Shown here: positions 33,001 through 45,300 of the stretch, one piece after another | Numbering within the stretch: position 1 is the stretch's first letter | Layout of the letters: each line of letters starts with the position of its first letter | NCBI GenBank assembly: GCA_947462335.1 | Contig: OX381709.1 | Coordinates: 62,674,609 to 62,738,608 of the forward strand | Length of the DNA: 64,000 nucleotides | Origin: Harmothoe impar | Taxonomy: Eukaryota; Annelida; Polychaeta; Phyllodocida; Polynoidae | Direction: 5' to 3' | The notes under the pieces: model-generated | What the model was told of the DNA's origin: nothing | What the model saw: the letters and a program-made list of their open reading frames with translations, nothing else | Database searches by the model: none | Made by a program: the position numbers and the translations under genes

Positions 33001-34673
33001 CCCCCTCTATTTTTCTTCTTCCTGGGGGGCCCTTTAGACTATACACCCACCCAAAGCGACTCCCACCTTCATCATGTATCTACCCATCATGTACATTGTT
33101 ACTGTATATTCATGTATGACTGTATATATCCTGTTTGTTCGGTTTGGTTTTTAGTCTGCCTCGGTTTGTAGCGAAAGTACTCACCTGTGCCCTGATTCTT
33201 GATTATTTATTAATGCCTATATATAACTCTAATTAAGCAATTCATACGGGTGAGTCAGAAAATTAGTCCTGGAAGACCATGTTGTACGGTATGATGGCTA
33301 AATAAAAAAATAAATAATAATAAAACAATAGTATATGTATCATATATGTACATGTGTATGGGCCTAAACAACTATATCCGTATATGGGTTTACAGTCTAT
33401 TTCTAATACCGTAATAGTCGTATAGGTTCTCATACATCATATTACATGTACCAGAATGAATCAGGCATTATTTTAGATTATATACCAGGTGGATTATCTC
33501 TTTCGAAATTCTCCAATTTCATCGTCAGTATCAGCATTTCGTGGCTGAATCCAGTAAAGACAGCAAAGAGTTTGTAGCCTAAAGCACTCCTCTACTGTAC
33601 CGTACCGGTACGTCTCCCATAGCACATACATATAAAACCAGTTTATTTGTATTAAGTAGGAGTAGTAATGGCATATAAGTTAGTCTTTACTTACATGATT
33701 TACATGCAGGACATTGGAGAACATTTATCCAATGCTTCTCAGTGTGCTCTTCAGATAATTCCCCAAATAGGGGAACTCTCTTCAACGGTTTCTCCTTTTG
33801 CTGGACCTGGGTAAAGCCAATAAAAAGATAGAGAATATTTTGATATGGGACACCTTAGTCAGTTGATCTATGGTCTAGGTGATGGCAGTCAATGAGTCAA
33901 TGTATCGGCCCAACCACATACACTCATTGCCAATTGTCAGGCAGGTGAGAGATGGAAACACAGGCATCGAGTATATATGTATTTCAACATATCACTCGAC
34001 CACACCAGATTGGTTCCGCCGCTGCCCTCTTGGTGTATAAATTGCCCCCGGCCACGCATGTTGCGTCATGCTAGTGGACAGTGACGACACCCTGGGAGCA
34101 GCTCGCACCCCCTCTAACCACCCACCAAGCGACTCACGACACATGTGCCTAGGGGTGGAATGGTCGGAGGGAAGGGCGTGTGGCACCACCTGAGTGGTGG
34201 AGAGTGGACAGAGTGATGTGATGTGACATTGACCTCCGGGGGGTTATACCCCCCGCGGATCATCATCGTCACTCCTACATGACTAGATTCCTTACAATAC
34301 GTAATTAATGCTTGTATACCTGGTATCTAGTTATACTTACAGTTGCAGACTTACATCGCATGCACTCCAAATCACGACCAGAAGTTGGGCTATGTTCCGA
34401 AATACTGCCTATTTCAGCATCATCCCCTAGTTCTGTGGTCGTATTGGTACTAGTAGTAGGCCTACCCGTACCAGTGCCAGTACTACAGTTGTCACTACAG
34501 TGACTGGCTGTGCAAAAGCCAGTGCCAGTGCCAGTGCCAGTGGAACTGGAAGTAGTAACAATACTAACATCTGTTCTCTGTCTCTGCCTCTTCTCGCTAC
34601 ATTTCCCTGGCCCTGTTGATATTATTGCACTATTTTCTTCTTTTAGAAGGAGAAGATCAAATGGATATGACAT
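30050..34673 (-). CDS. FAM169-family (SLAP75-like) acetyltransferase-fold protein, incomplete model
   Basis: The three best exons are 32131-32308, 30572-30745 and 30050-30186. They splice in consistent phase and match FAM169A/B: DRLVLYVLSQVMF, FLCPGPTEYGKIMW, GEAAAFYTLKLKG, MPVVDLVYVRQEFRRRGLA (GNAT-like CoA-loop pattern, R-x-x-G-L) and DHLWEV. The protein stops shortly after this domain, lacking the long disordered tail of human FAM169A, so it is closer in size to FAM169B. Two likely upstream exons are 33695-33806 (VPLFGELSEEH) and 34341-34673 (start MSYPFDLLLL, Thr/Gly-rich SSSTGTGTGTG stretch), which join in phase 0. At least one exon of 3n+2 length between 33695 and 32308 is missing from my model, probably the segment equivalent to human ALYLADQWW. 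FAM169A is a nuclear-envelope/lamin-associated protein; enzymatic activity is unproven. It lies head-to-head with GON4L. Confidence 0.83.
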
Positions 34674-34759
34674 TGTATACCATATGTGTACTTCAGGCGA
34701 GAGTGAAAAGCAATATTTGCATTGTAAATGTGTGCTACGAAGCAGACGATGCAAATACC

Positions 34760-34885
34760 ATGGGCGCTGCCATCTTGAAAAGTGAAAAGGGTAAAACACG
34801 TAGGGGCCTAATATTCTGCTAGATACCCGATATCAGCGTAAACTCCCCGGATGAAAACCGACCTTGACCTAAGATGGCGGTGAGC
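34760..34885. promoter_or_regulatory. likely bidirectional FAM169/GON4L promoter with YY1-type sites
   Basis: Between the two divergent genes lie GCTGCCATCTTG (34766-34777) and CTAAGATGGCGG (34869-34880), opposite-strand and forward versions of the YY1 consensus AAGATGGCGGC. The second is followed at once by a donor-like GTGAGC, as in promoters where YY1 sits just inside exon 1, so a non-coding GON4L exon 1 may end here. No TATA box is seen. Confidence 0.45.
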
Positions 34886-35539
34886 TCAAGAACTATCCAC
34901 ACGAGAAAACCACAGAAGTTACTCGATGTATCGTATATTTAAGGATATCGAGCAATAGTCATAGAGGTAGGTATGCAAAAATGGCATGTTTGTTGTATGC
35001 ATCGTCTACCTGAGTGAAATTAAACCATAATTGTTAGCATCGTAGAACACAAATAAACAAACGAAAACGAAAGGACGGGTACTTGTTTTTAATTTTGCAG
35101 TCACAAAGTGTAGGCTGTTGTTGGGCGCCAATATTTAAAATTGTTTCGAACTAAACTGGGTTATTTTCCCCGGGGCGGGGAGAGGAGCTAGACCTTTGTA
35201 CTTTGTAGGTCTAACCCTCGGACTGTGGACTAGTGTGGTGTGGGCTACAGCCTTAATAATATACAACATGTAGGAATAGAGCCAGGTAGAGTGCACTGTA
35301 ATTTAGTTTGGGGGACGGGTGGCTGAAAATCTAAAGGGGTGTAATTCGGTAGGTCTACGGTAGCGGGTAGACTACGGTAGACTAAGAGTGTAGGCTAGCC
35401 CATATAGCGGTCCCTCTATCGATATCTGGCTGGAGCCAGATATCAAGAGCAGTGGACTGTACAATGGTCTAGAGTGTAGGCCTAAAGCCTACTAGATCTA
35501 GCACTAGTAGTATTACTACTAGTCCCTAGACTAGGCATA

Positions 35540-36140
35540 AAGGGCATACATTTTTTAACAACAGGGGGAGTGGACGAATTTATTTTTAACCCCCCCGCCC
35601 CCCCCCCCCCCCAAGGGCCAAGGAGTAGACATCCCCCCCCCCCCCCCCGGCCTGGGTGGAAGATAGTGGAACGTGATTCTGACAGGTGCGCGGAGCGTGC
35701 ACAATTTTTTACACCCCCCCCACCTTTAAGGCCACCGCAGACGGGCCTGACTCGATCGGTATCTAGGGATATATTGGGTTCGTCTGCGGGGACGTCCTCC
35801 CGATCGAGTCGGGGCGATCAAACATGTTTGATATTGCCCGACTCGATCGGCCGATCGAGTCCGCCGATCGGATCGGGCCCGTCTGCGGTAGCCTTTACGG
35901 GTCAAAGATCGGCGCGCGGGCCCTTGGAGGCATGGTAACGCGCCCTTGGAGGCATGGTAACGCGTAACTGAATGAAATCTAGCATGTTGATATCAATGCG
36001 GTATGAATGTAGTGACCCTAACTCAAAAGTACGATTTTGGGCTGAAGGGAGTAGGCCTATCGGTACGATTAATGCGATTTTCAGACAAAAAAATGCCCTA
36101 AAAAATACGAGTTTAGAAGTTTTGAGGCTAGCAGCTCTGG
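35540..36140. repeat. MITE remnants upstream of GON4L
   Basis: CATACATTTTTTAACAACAG at about 35547 opens a decayed AGGGAGTGGTCA-type copy with C runs and TTTTTTACACCCCC. At 35735-35890 lies an inverted pair (CCGCAGACGGGCCTGACTCGATCGG and its complement). From 36020 to 36138 a sequence ending GAAGTTTTGAGGCTAGCAGC is the inverted relative of 63855-64000. Confidence 0.5.
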
Positions 36141-36305
36141 CCAGGGGGAAATGGACCCTTGGAGGGGGGGGGGGGGGGGGAGGGCGGATGAGGGCTGACC
36201 AAATTAAGACTGCTTTCGTAGTGGGGGTGGGGGAGAGGGTTACTGTAAGGCGGTGCTGACACAAAATGATGTTATATTTATAACATAATTTTTTTCAGGT
36301 CAACC

Positions 36306-39300
36306 ATGGCAGAATTGAACCCAGACCAGAAGAAACCCCGAACTCCAAGGAAAAACCCTACTCCAAGAAAGCGCCCACACGACTATGACGTCACTGCTCT
36401 GTATAGTTCACCAGAGGATGGGGGTGACGAGGTTCATGGAAAACAGAAGTCGAAGGTATGTCCAGAGCATCGTGCTACACGAACTTCTTTTGTGTGCCAT
36501 CGATAATTTGAACAGTGATTAATCCTAGTAACACAGATAATTCTTGAATACTGTAGCTGCATATTGAGATCAGTGCGTAGCCTCACCAAATTTTCATCAA
36601 CTTTGTAAAAATACTAACTAGGTAGCACAGAAAGTCATTTTTGTAATGTAGGTGGCGTTTTAGCACAGGAGAGAAAAGCCCACTGTTGAAATCACCAGTA
36701 CCGGTAATAGTCCCTTCAATTGATTTCAACCATAACGGTAATGTTAAATAGGAAAGTCCCATTTAGCACTAGATAACGCTAGTTCGAAATCTATTACATG
36801 TAGTAAAGGGGTGCTAAACGAATGTACGGTATGAATGTTAATCTGGATTTATCATTTTGCAGAGCAACAAACAAAGTCGTACATCCCCACGCAAGAGAAA
36901 ACCCAAACCCAGTAACTCTTCAGCTGCGACATTTACTCCCAAGAAACTATTTGGCACATCACCTGAAGTACAACCACTGTCTCAAACAGTACCCGTAGCG
37001 GAATCTGGTACCGAGACAGAGGGGTCTACCCAAGGAACTAGTACCACAAAGAAACACAAGAAAAAGAAGGGCTCAAAAAGTGCAATACGAAAGGTAAAGG
37101 ACTCGATCGCCAAATATGAGGAGCAGATAGCAAAAATGAAAGAAAACCTCACCCAGAAAGAAGACGGTAACCAAACTGCTGACGTAAACGCTCCCAAACT
37201 TGATGCATCAGAAAAGGAGGTCGCTGGTGAATTAAATAAAGATGTATTATCGACACAAGTAACAGTATTATCTACACAGGGGGCGAGCACAGCAGTAGCT
37301 CCCGATGTAGGCTCACCTAGCCATGTATATATTGTTGTTAGTGACACAAGTACAGACAAGGCAGCTACAGGAGTAATAGAGTGTAAATATGCCATCACAT
37401 CACACCCTCAACCCCAAACCGACAAAGGAGGAGCACATATTGATACAGCGGCACACTCTGATGGTGATACTTTGAGAACAATTTCTGAAAAAGAACAGGT
37501 CAAAAGTCCCATAACCTCAGCATTAGATCTAACACAAGGCGATCCTATGCCCAATGAGAGAGTGTGTACAATGGATGGCGTTGTAGAATCTACAGGTAGT
37601 GGTGTGACAAATAGTGGGACTCTTCCTAAACAAACAGTGGAAACCAAAGACAATGGCATGGGAAAGGAGCTAGAAAAGGCCAGATCACCTTGTAGTGAGT
37701 CGACTGTTGATAGTACAGAGACAGTGGCATCTTCTGGAAACAATGTGCAAGAAAAGAGTGAACCCAACAAATCTAAGTCTTGTAATCGTAAAGGAAGACG
37801 GGGTCAAAGTAAAGACAACTCGTCTTTGGTAAATAGTATCATTGCAGGAGTCAGGGCTTCACTTGTAAGTAACATGATGAAAACTGAAACAGAAAAGACT
37901 AATGTTGGTCCGACCAAAGACATTCAACCGCAAGAGGGAGACAGGCCTAATCGGAGTCGGTTAAAATTGAAGAAAAAAAAGGAAGTCACTAAAAAATCAT
38001 CACCTCTTCAAACGAATAACAAATCACCCATAGCATCCACTTCAAATGTGACAGCGAGTAGTTCTGCTACGCTCGCACGATTGTCATGGAAGTCACCTGG
38101 AGCGCCAAGCACTCCTAAACAACGGCAAAGTGTCTGTACGACTCGCATCCTGAGTAAAAGTGTAGAAAAGGTCAAACGCCGCGTTATGTTTTCACCGGAC
38201 AAGGCTGCTAGAGTGCTCAAACCAAATTCTAGCAGTTCAAAGGTTCGTTGGCCTAAAGCTAGAGCAGGTGTCTTCCCTGCTGGGAATGGTGAGGTAAGTT
38301 GGGTGGATGAAGACATCTTACCATTAGTGCCAGATGATGACGATGAGGCTCAGTCAGAAGACATATTACATACGCCGGCAAGTGCAGGAGACGGGCCGCC
38401 AGAAGAAAACCAGGACAAATTAGTGAGAACTAGTCGTAGACTTGCAATTAAACGTGAAACAAAAGTTGAGACTCAGCTCCCGAAAAAGGCTACCAAAACC
38501 ACGTCAAAAAAGCCCAAGGGTAAGCAAAAAACTGTGAAAGAAATGGTGTCTGCAATTGAAACATTATCTATACCCGACGAAACAAATTATATCTCACCTG
38601 AAAATGTGAATGAGTCAGTGCCAGTGGTGCCTAAATCAGGAACTAAACGAAAGGCAAGTTCAAAAACAAAGAACAGTGATGAGAAACCACAGTCTAAGAG
38701 AAGGAAAAGTACAAAAAAATCACAGGCGAAACCCCTCGAAATTAAAACAGCCAAGGTTGAGGATGTGGACATGTTAGAAGCAGTAGCGGGTCCAAGTGAG
38801 CTTGAAAGGTCTATGAATGACACCCCAGTAAAAGATGACGGGTCCCTATCACAAGGTTATGAGCTACATCTTAGTGACAATGACTCACAAGCAAAAACAA
38901 TAGAAGAACTCTCTATGATCCTTCTTAGTCTGAGTCAAGAAACCCATAAAGCTTCTCCAACACTTACCACGCCCCGCGACACACCCCGTGACACACCACT
39001 CGCCTCACCGGTGTCAAAGAAGGCAACACCAAAAATTCTGACAACACACAAGAAGACCCCACTAAAGACACCATTGAAAGTGAACTTTCGCTTCCGCACA
39101 CCTACAAAAACTCCCCCACGTATGACACAGGCGTCTCCTGCCCGCTTTGTTGGGAGGTTTTCATCAGAACAGGTGCGACCGGCTGCGCTGAGCTTCCAGG
39201 ACGCAGATCCTGCATCCAACCTGCCGCTACCGCCCCAGGTAGGCCGCCTTACCTGCTCTGCTATCGAGGTGCTGGACACCCAGGCCGATAGTCAGCCGTC

Positions 39301-42300
39301 CTCTGCAGCAGTGGCGGCAGGACCAGCGTCTGTAAAGTCACCGGCGATCACAGTCACACCCCACCAGCCAAAGAAGAGTATCCGACGCACGTTCAGTGTG
39401 GGCAGGATACTGTCTAAACCAAGCAGCAAGAAGAAAACAAAACAAATAACACGGTAAGATTCACATGTCTTCAGTCAAGAGTGGATTTCTGGCTATCTTC
39501 TGCCTTAGAGATAATACAAAATTTCAGAAAACCATTTGAAGACTCTGAATTCTGAATGAGTTTCTTACTTGTAAAATGATGAACCATCACTTACAATTGA
39601 TGACTCATCTATTGGTTGATAATATTCATAGAGAGTAAGAAATGTTGACACACTACAATGATACCACTGAAAATAAATCATTGTCGACTTGTTCATGCAC
39701 TGGCATGTCCTATTCTGCAACACTTAAATTGTATATTCTTTGTTAATAGTAAATATAGGACCAAGAGACAGGAGTCAGGTTGGGTTCAGGCGGTTCCGGA
39801 CACAGAAGCTTCAACTAGTCAAACCGGTTTTGCCGATAGTCAAGACTCGCCTGGTAACCGTCTCAAGATTGTCGAGGTAGAAGACGATGACGAATGGGAA
39901 GATGAAGAACTGGATGAAAACCTGGATGAAAAAGCAGCTGCCCAAAACATCAGACTCACAGCTACGAACGTCAAAACCATCATACGGGTAGGCTAAAATG
40001 TCATGATATCAACACAAGACTGTCATATCAATTAGCTAGTCTCAAGAAATTATGAATATATATTATCTCGCACCCTATAAGACCTTTTCCATCGTCGCAT
40101 TAGGAAAGTATGTGATACCAACATGTATTGAATTATCCTGAATTTCAGGAAATCCTAGAGATAAAATATTTATTAATCGAAATGTCTTCCATAATCATGT
40201 TAATAAATATTTCTTTATGCTGTTTTTTTGCAGGAGGTAATTACCAATGAACAAGTTCTAGACATGGTCCGTAACACGCTGCTGGAGGAGGATGGCCTAG
40301 GTGACAAGTTCAAGGAGGCCATATTTGAGCCACGAGTAACTCGTGCCAAGATAAAGCAGGCGGTGGAGAAAGGAGATGTAAGTATCAAAATTATGAAACT
40401 ATACATTTTACACTGAAAAAAGGACAATAAATCACTGATTTATAATTTCTGTAGGCTACATAGCCATATACATGTACCGAGTATATGATTATTGGCTTTG
40501 GGACCTTGTCCCCAAAGCCATTGACACCACACAGAGAGAGTTGGAAAAAGTAGCAAGAAATGACTAGCATAGTTCCCCTTGTTCATTGTTAAATTAAGCC
40601 CTAGCTGGCCCTTAAACATTGCCTAGGACTGGTATCCCTATGTGTCCTTGCAGGTGTGTGCAAGACTAATTTAACCTAGATCTGGTTTTCAGTTACTGCA
40701 TGTAGTACCAGTGTACCTTGTGGTAAGGCCTGGACATCTTGTGAACAGCCATATTTTGAGTTCTCTAATGTGGCTGTCAATGGCAAGGATAGGTACCAGC
40801 CTAATAACCATTGACTCCTATGTCAAGCCAAGCTGTCAATGTCAATGCCAATTCCCATACTATGCACATACAGGACCTGTACTAGAAGTTGAGTGGTCCA
40901 GGGTGGCTCTTGAAATCGCTCAAGCCCGCCCAAAGACAAACTGTGAAGTCCAACATGATTACCCCTCCCCACCCCACACACACATGCAAGAAACCACATG
41001 CAACAACCCTAAAATAATATGTTGCCAACACAAGTCCTCCTTATGCCCCCTCCTTCTCCTCCCTGTGCCCCCTCCTCCTCCTCCCTGTGCCCTCTCCTCC
41101 TCCTGCTCCCTCTGCCCTCTCCTCCCTCTGCCCTCTCCTCCTTCCTCTGCCCTCTCCTACTACCCCATCTTTCCCCTCCTCCCCACTCTACCCCATTTTC
41201 CTCCTTCCTGTTACCTACTCCCCCTCTGCCCCCTCCTCCTCCCTCTGCCCTCCCTTCTCCCTCTGCCCCCTCCTCCTCCCTCTGCCCTCCCTTCTCCCTC
41301 TGCCCCCTCCTCCTCCCTCTGCCCCTCCCTCTGGCTGCCAAGATGGCTGTCGAAAACTCAAGATTGTCTGATTTCCTTGTGTGATAAATGGATAATAGGG
41401 TTTTCTAGGATGTAGAATCCATTTTCAGGCTAAGATTTTCAGTCCGGGAAATTTCCAAGATGGCTGCCAAGATGGCCACCAAAAACTCAAAATTGTCTGA
41501 TTTCCTTGTGTGATACATGGATAGTAGGGTTTTCTGGGATGCAGAATCCATTTTCATGCTCAGATTTTCAATCCGGGAAATTTCCAAGATGGCTGCCAAG
41601 ATGGGCGCCAAAAACTCAAGATTGTCTGATTTCCTTGTGTGATAAATGGTTTTATAATAGGGTGTTCTAGGATGTAGAATCCATTTTCAGGCTAAGATTT
41701 TCAGTCCGGGAAATTTCCAAGATGGCTGCCAAGATGGCCACCAAAAACTCAAAATTGTCTGATTTCCTTGTGTGATACATGGATAGTAGGGTTTTCTGGG
41801 ATGCAGAATCCATTTTCATGCTCAGATTTTCAATCCGGGAAATTTCCAAGATGGTTGCCAAGATGGGCGCCAAAAACTCAAGATTGTCTGATTTCCTTGT
41901 GTGATACATTGAATAATAGGGTTTTCTAGGATGTAGAATGCATTTTCAGGCTTAGATTTTCAATCCGGGAAATTTCCAAGATGGCTGCCAAGATGGCCAC
42001 CAAAAACTCAAAATTGTCTGATTTCCTTGTGTGATACATGGATAGTAGGGTTTTCTGGGATGCAGAATCCATTTTCATGCTCAGATTTTCAATCCGGGAA
42101 ATTTCCAAGATGGTTGCCAAGATGGGCGCCAAAAACTCAAGATTGTCTGATTTCCTTGTGTGATACATGGATAATAGGGTGTTCTAGGATGTAGAATCCA
42201 TTTTTAGGCTTAGATTTTCAATCCGGGAAATTTCCAAGATGGCTGCCAAGATGGCCTCCAAAAACTATACCAGCAGCAGTAAAACCAATAAAAATCAAAA

Positions 42301-45300
42301 AGATTTAGCTAAGTGCATGTAAGTTAACTGACCATGCAGTATTGCTGCAAACCATCACATATGAATTGCATTAGAACCCTAGACACACCAAAAAGCATAA
42401 ATCTATGCCCCTTCGTTTTCTCACCAGTAGTTCATAACAATCCTATAAAAACCCAAAGCCACTACGGCTTTGCCGTAAAATCCTTGAATTTGTCCCCTTG
42501 TTGTTTTGTTCACAGCTTCCTGAAACCTGGCCACTCACGCCTGTGAAGGGAGCCCCGCCAACACCGACACCCAAGACCTTCACCGACCTTGAGTTACCCG
42601 AGGAGGAGGAAGATGATGATGACTATGACCCACTTGCCGAAAATCTCGACGTAAGACTTTGCCTTTTCATGAAATGTTGTACATTGTACATGTATATACA
42701 ATGTATATGCATGGCGTAAAGCTTTATTATGGACTGATACAAAACTTCTTATGTGGTATATCAAGTCAGTTAACAGACCTATGTGTTACACATGTAACAG
42801 TTTCATGCAACAACTATGATAAAAAGTATAATATTGTGTTCAGCTCTTAGTGAAGTACCAGGTAAATAATGTACCTTGTCTTTGTTATTTAAGGAAAGTG
42901 ATGTTGACTCGGAGAGTGTTGTGTCATCTCGTGCCAGCGACTTCGGATCGCCCCGGTCACAACTATCCAAAACCCCAACACCGTGCAAGTCTGGCCTGCA
43001 GCCGCAAGCATTCTTCTTGAGGGAAAATTCCAACAGTCAATCTGCTATGAGTATTGATGTAAGTTTGTAAATGATTAATAATCTTTGTAAACTACATACC
43101 AGGAGCTTCCCTATGAAAACCGATGTCATATTTAAAATCTAAACCATAGATATCAAGTCTATTTACTGTACAGTGTTTGTAAGTGCGTTAGACATAAAAT
43201 TCTGGAGCACAAACCCCTCCATGCATTAAGACGTATATGTATACTACACTTACAGCTGGAGCCCCCTCTTTCCGAAAGACTGCGGTCGAAGATGTCGCTG
43301 ACAGATAAAGCACTCGAGGAAATTGAAGCCAATTTTGTACCACCAGATTTGACTCCAGACTTGTATGACACCATCGACTATACAACACCTACCGATAAAG
43401 ACTGGCAGAACTTCCTCTGCCAAATACACACAACAACACGTAAGGCTATACAATAGTGTATATTCACTTTATGTTCTGCAAGTCAGGACACTCGAAAAAA
43501 GTCTCATAACCAAGTACTGAAAGATATGAGGAGGTAATAAAAAGTGTTCTTGTATCTTCCCGAACACCAAGACTGTGAGACACATGGTGATGGCAAAATG
43601 TATTATTAAACTGATTCCATCTTCTTTTTTTTACAAAGTATGTGACAGGTTATTTCAAGGTCACTCTATGTACTAAAGTAAAATATAGAATGTATGGGGT
43701 TATCTCTAATTCAATAACATAGCCCAAATAACAACAAAACAGAAAAATGCACATATTAAGCTTTTGTGCCACTATTTTTCATAGAAGTAAACTTGATATT
43801 TTTCAGACTCTGAGATGAACGACACGTACGACGAGAAGAATGATCCAGAATACAACTTCCAAGCCGAGACCGAACAGGAAGCGGAAGATTTTGAAGACTA
43901 CAGAACCGATAAAGCTGTCAAAATTACAAGTAAATAAAAATTATCTATCATACTCCTTTATATTTTGTACACAATATTTCCATAGTCAATATTAGGTACA
44001 TTTAATAGCATTGTGTATATTGGGACCAAATTTAACTAGTTCTAATGGTGTTTGTTCTTAAACCTTCTATACCCATCATTTAGTACTGAAGGCAGGGATA
44101 TACCGGTACTGTCTGCTTACTTGTCCCTCGTATGCTCCCAATGATGATAACCGGGTCTTAACACCCAAATGATGTTTGGTGCTCTTCTCTAACAGAAAAA
44201 GAGATGACCGAGTTGATGGAGGAACTGTTTGATGCCTACCAGGATACAATGGAAGACGATACAAAAGATGATATGCCCGAAAACCAATTAGTCAGCGAGA
44301 TGCGGAGACTGTCAGGCCAACTCAAGGTCACCTCACCCTTAAAGCAGTCCTACAAACCCAAGGTTCCTCCCATGAAGTACGACTCCTGTCTGTTACCCTT
44401 ACTTTCACTGTTAAAAGAGATTGCTATTTGGAAATGTGATATTGATGTGTCATGAGTTAAAATAAATTCCCGACCACAACACCATGTTTTGAACAGACTA
44501 TATCCGACACAACCTAGGCCAAGAAACATTCACAAAACGTTCTCAAATTCTCATAGGGAACGCGAGTCAAGACTCAAGAATGATGCAAGTCCCGCTTGAG
44601 ATTTTGTTTACAGGGTATTTACTAGTACAAATGTAATGGTTTTAATATTACTTTCAGAATGGACACGCCGGGCTCTGTGCTGGTGGTGGGCGGTATGAAG
44701 GAGCTCATGGAGGGAGATATGATGAACGACCTCAGCTCTGTAGACGACACAGGGGTGAGTTTGTCCATCTACCCCCTCAATAGTATTCCCCTGTAATGAG
44801 TGTTTGGTGAGATGATACATCTAATAGAGTTCATCCGCAGGGTGCATGTTAAATTGTCTATCCTAAGGCTTAGGCCCCCTATAACGGTTATGGAAAGAAT
44901 TGGCACTCAAAATTAATAACACCGATATATGTGACATATTTGATGTTAACAAACGAGTCAAGAGTAAGTTGCATTGTGCATTTGATTATGTGCTGCCATA
45001 TAAACACTTTTCACAAATCAGTACTTTGTTACTTCCAGTCGGCATCCACTCAACCTGACGTTCCAACATTCACTCCTGAAGAGCTTATACAACTATCAGA
45101 TCAGATGCGCAAGGTACATCATATTTTGTAAAGCCCATCCAGTGGACTCTTGAGATGTTTATACATCGAATTTAGAACTGCTTTACGTAAATGAGATTCC
45201 TATCAGATGTTTGAGTATGAATAGCATATGCTATAGGCACCTACAAGGTATACGGGCCTTATGTCTATCTGTCCCTTTCATTAGTACATGTAGGCTACTT

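Noticed and set aside
33480..33560. Candidate missing FAM169 exon on the minus strand
   Set aside because: The only open frame needs an incoming phase that the exon ending at 33695 does not supply.
41009..42168. Pro/Leu-rich and EILEISRIENLS-type frames in GON4L intron 4
   Set aside because: They are translations of the pyrimidine repeat and the 130-bp array, repeated with each unit.
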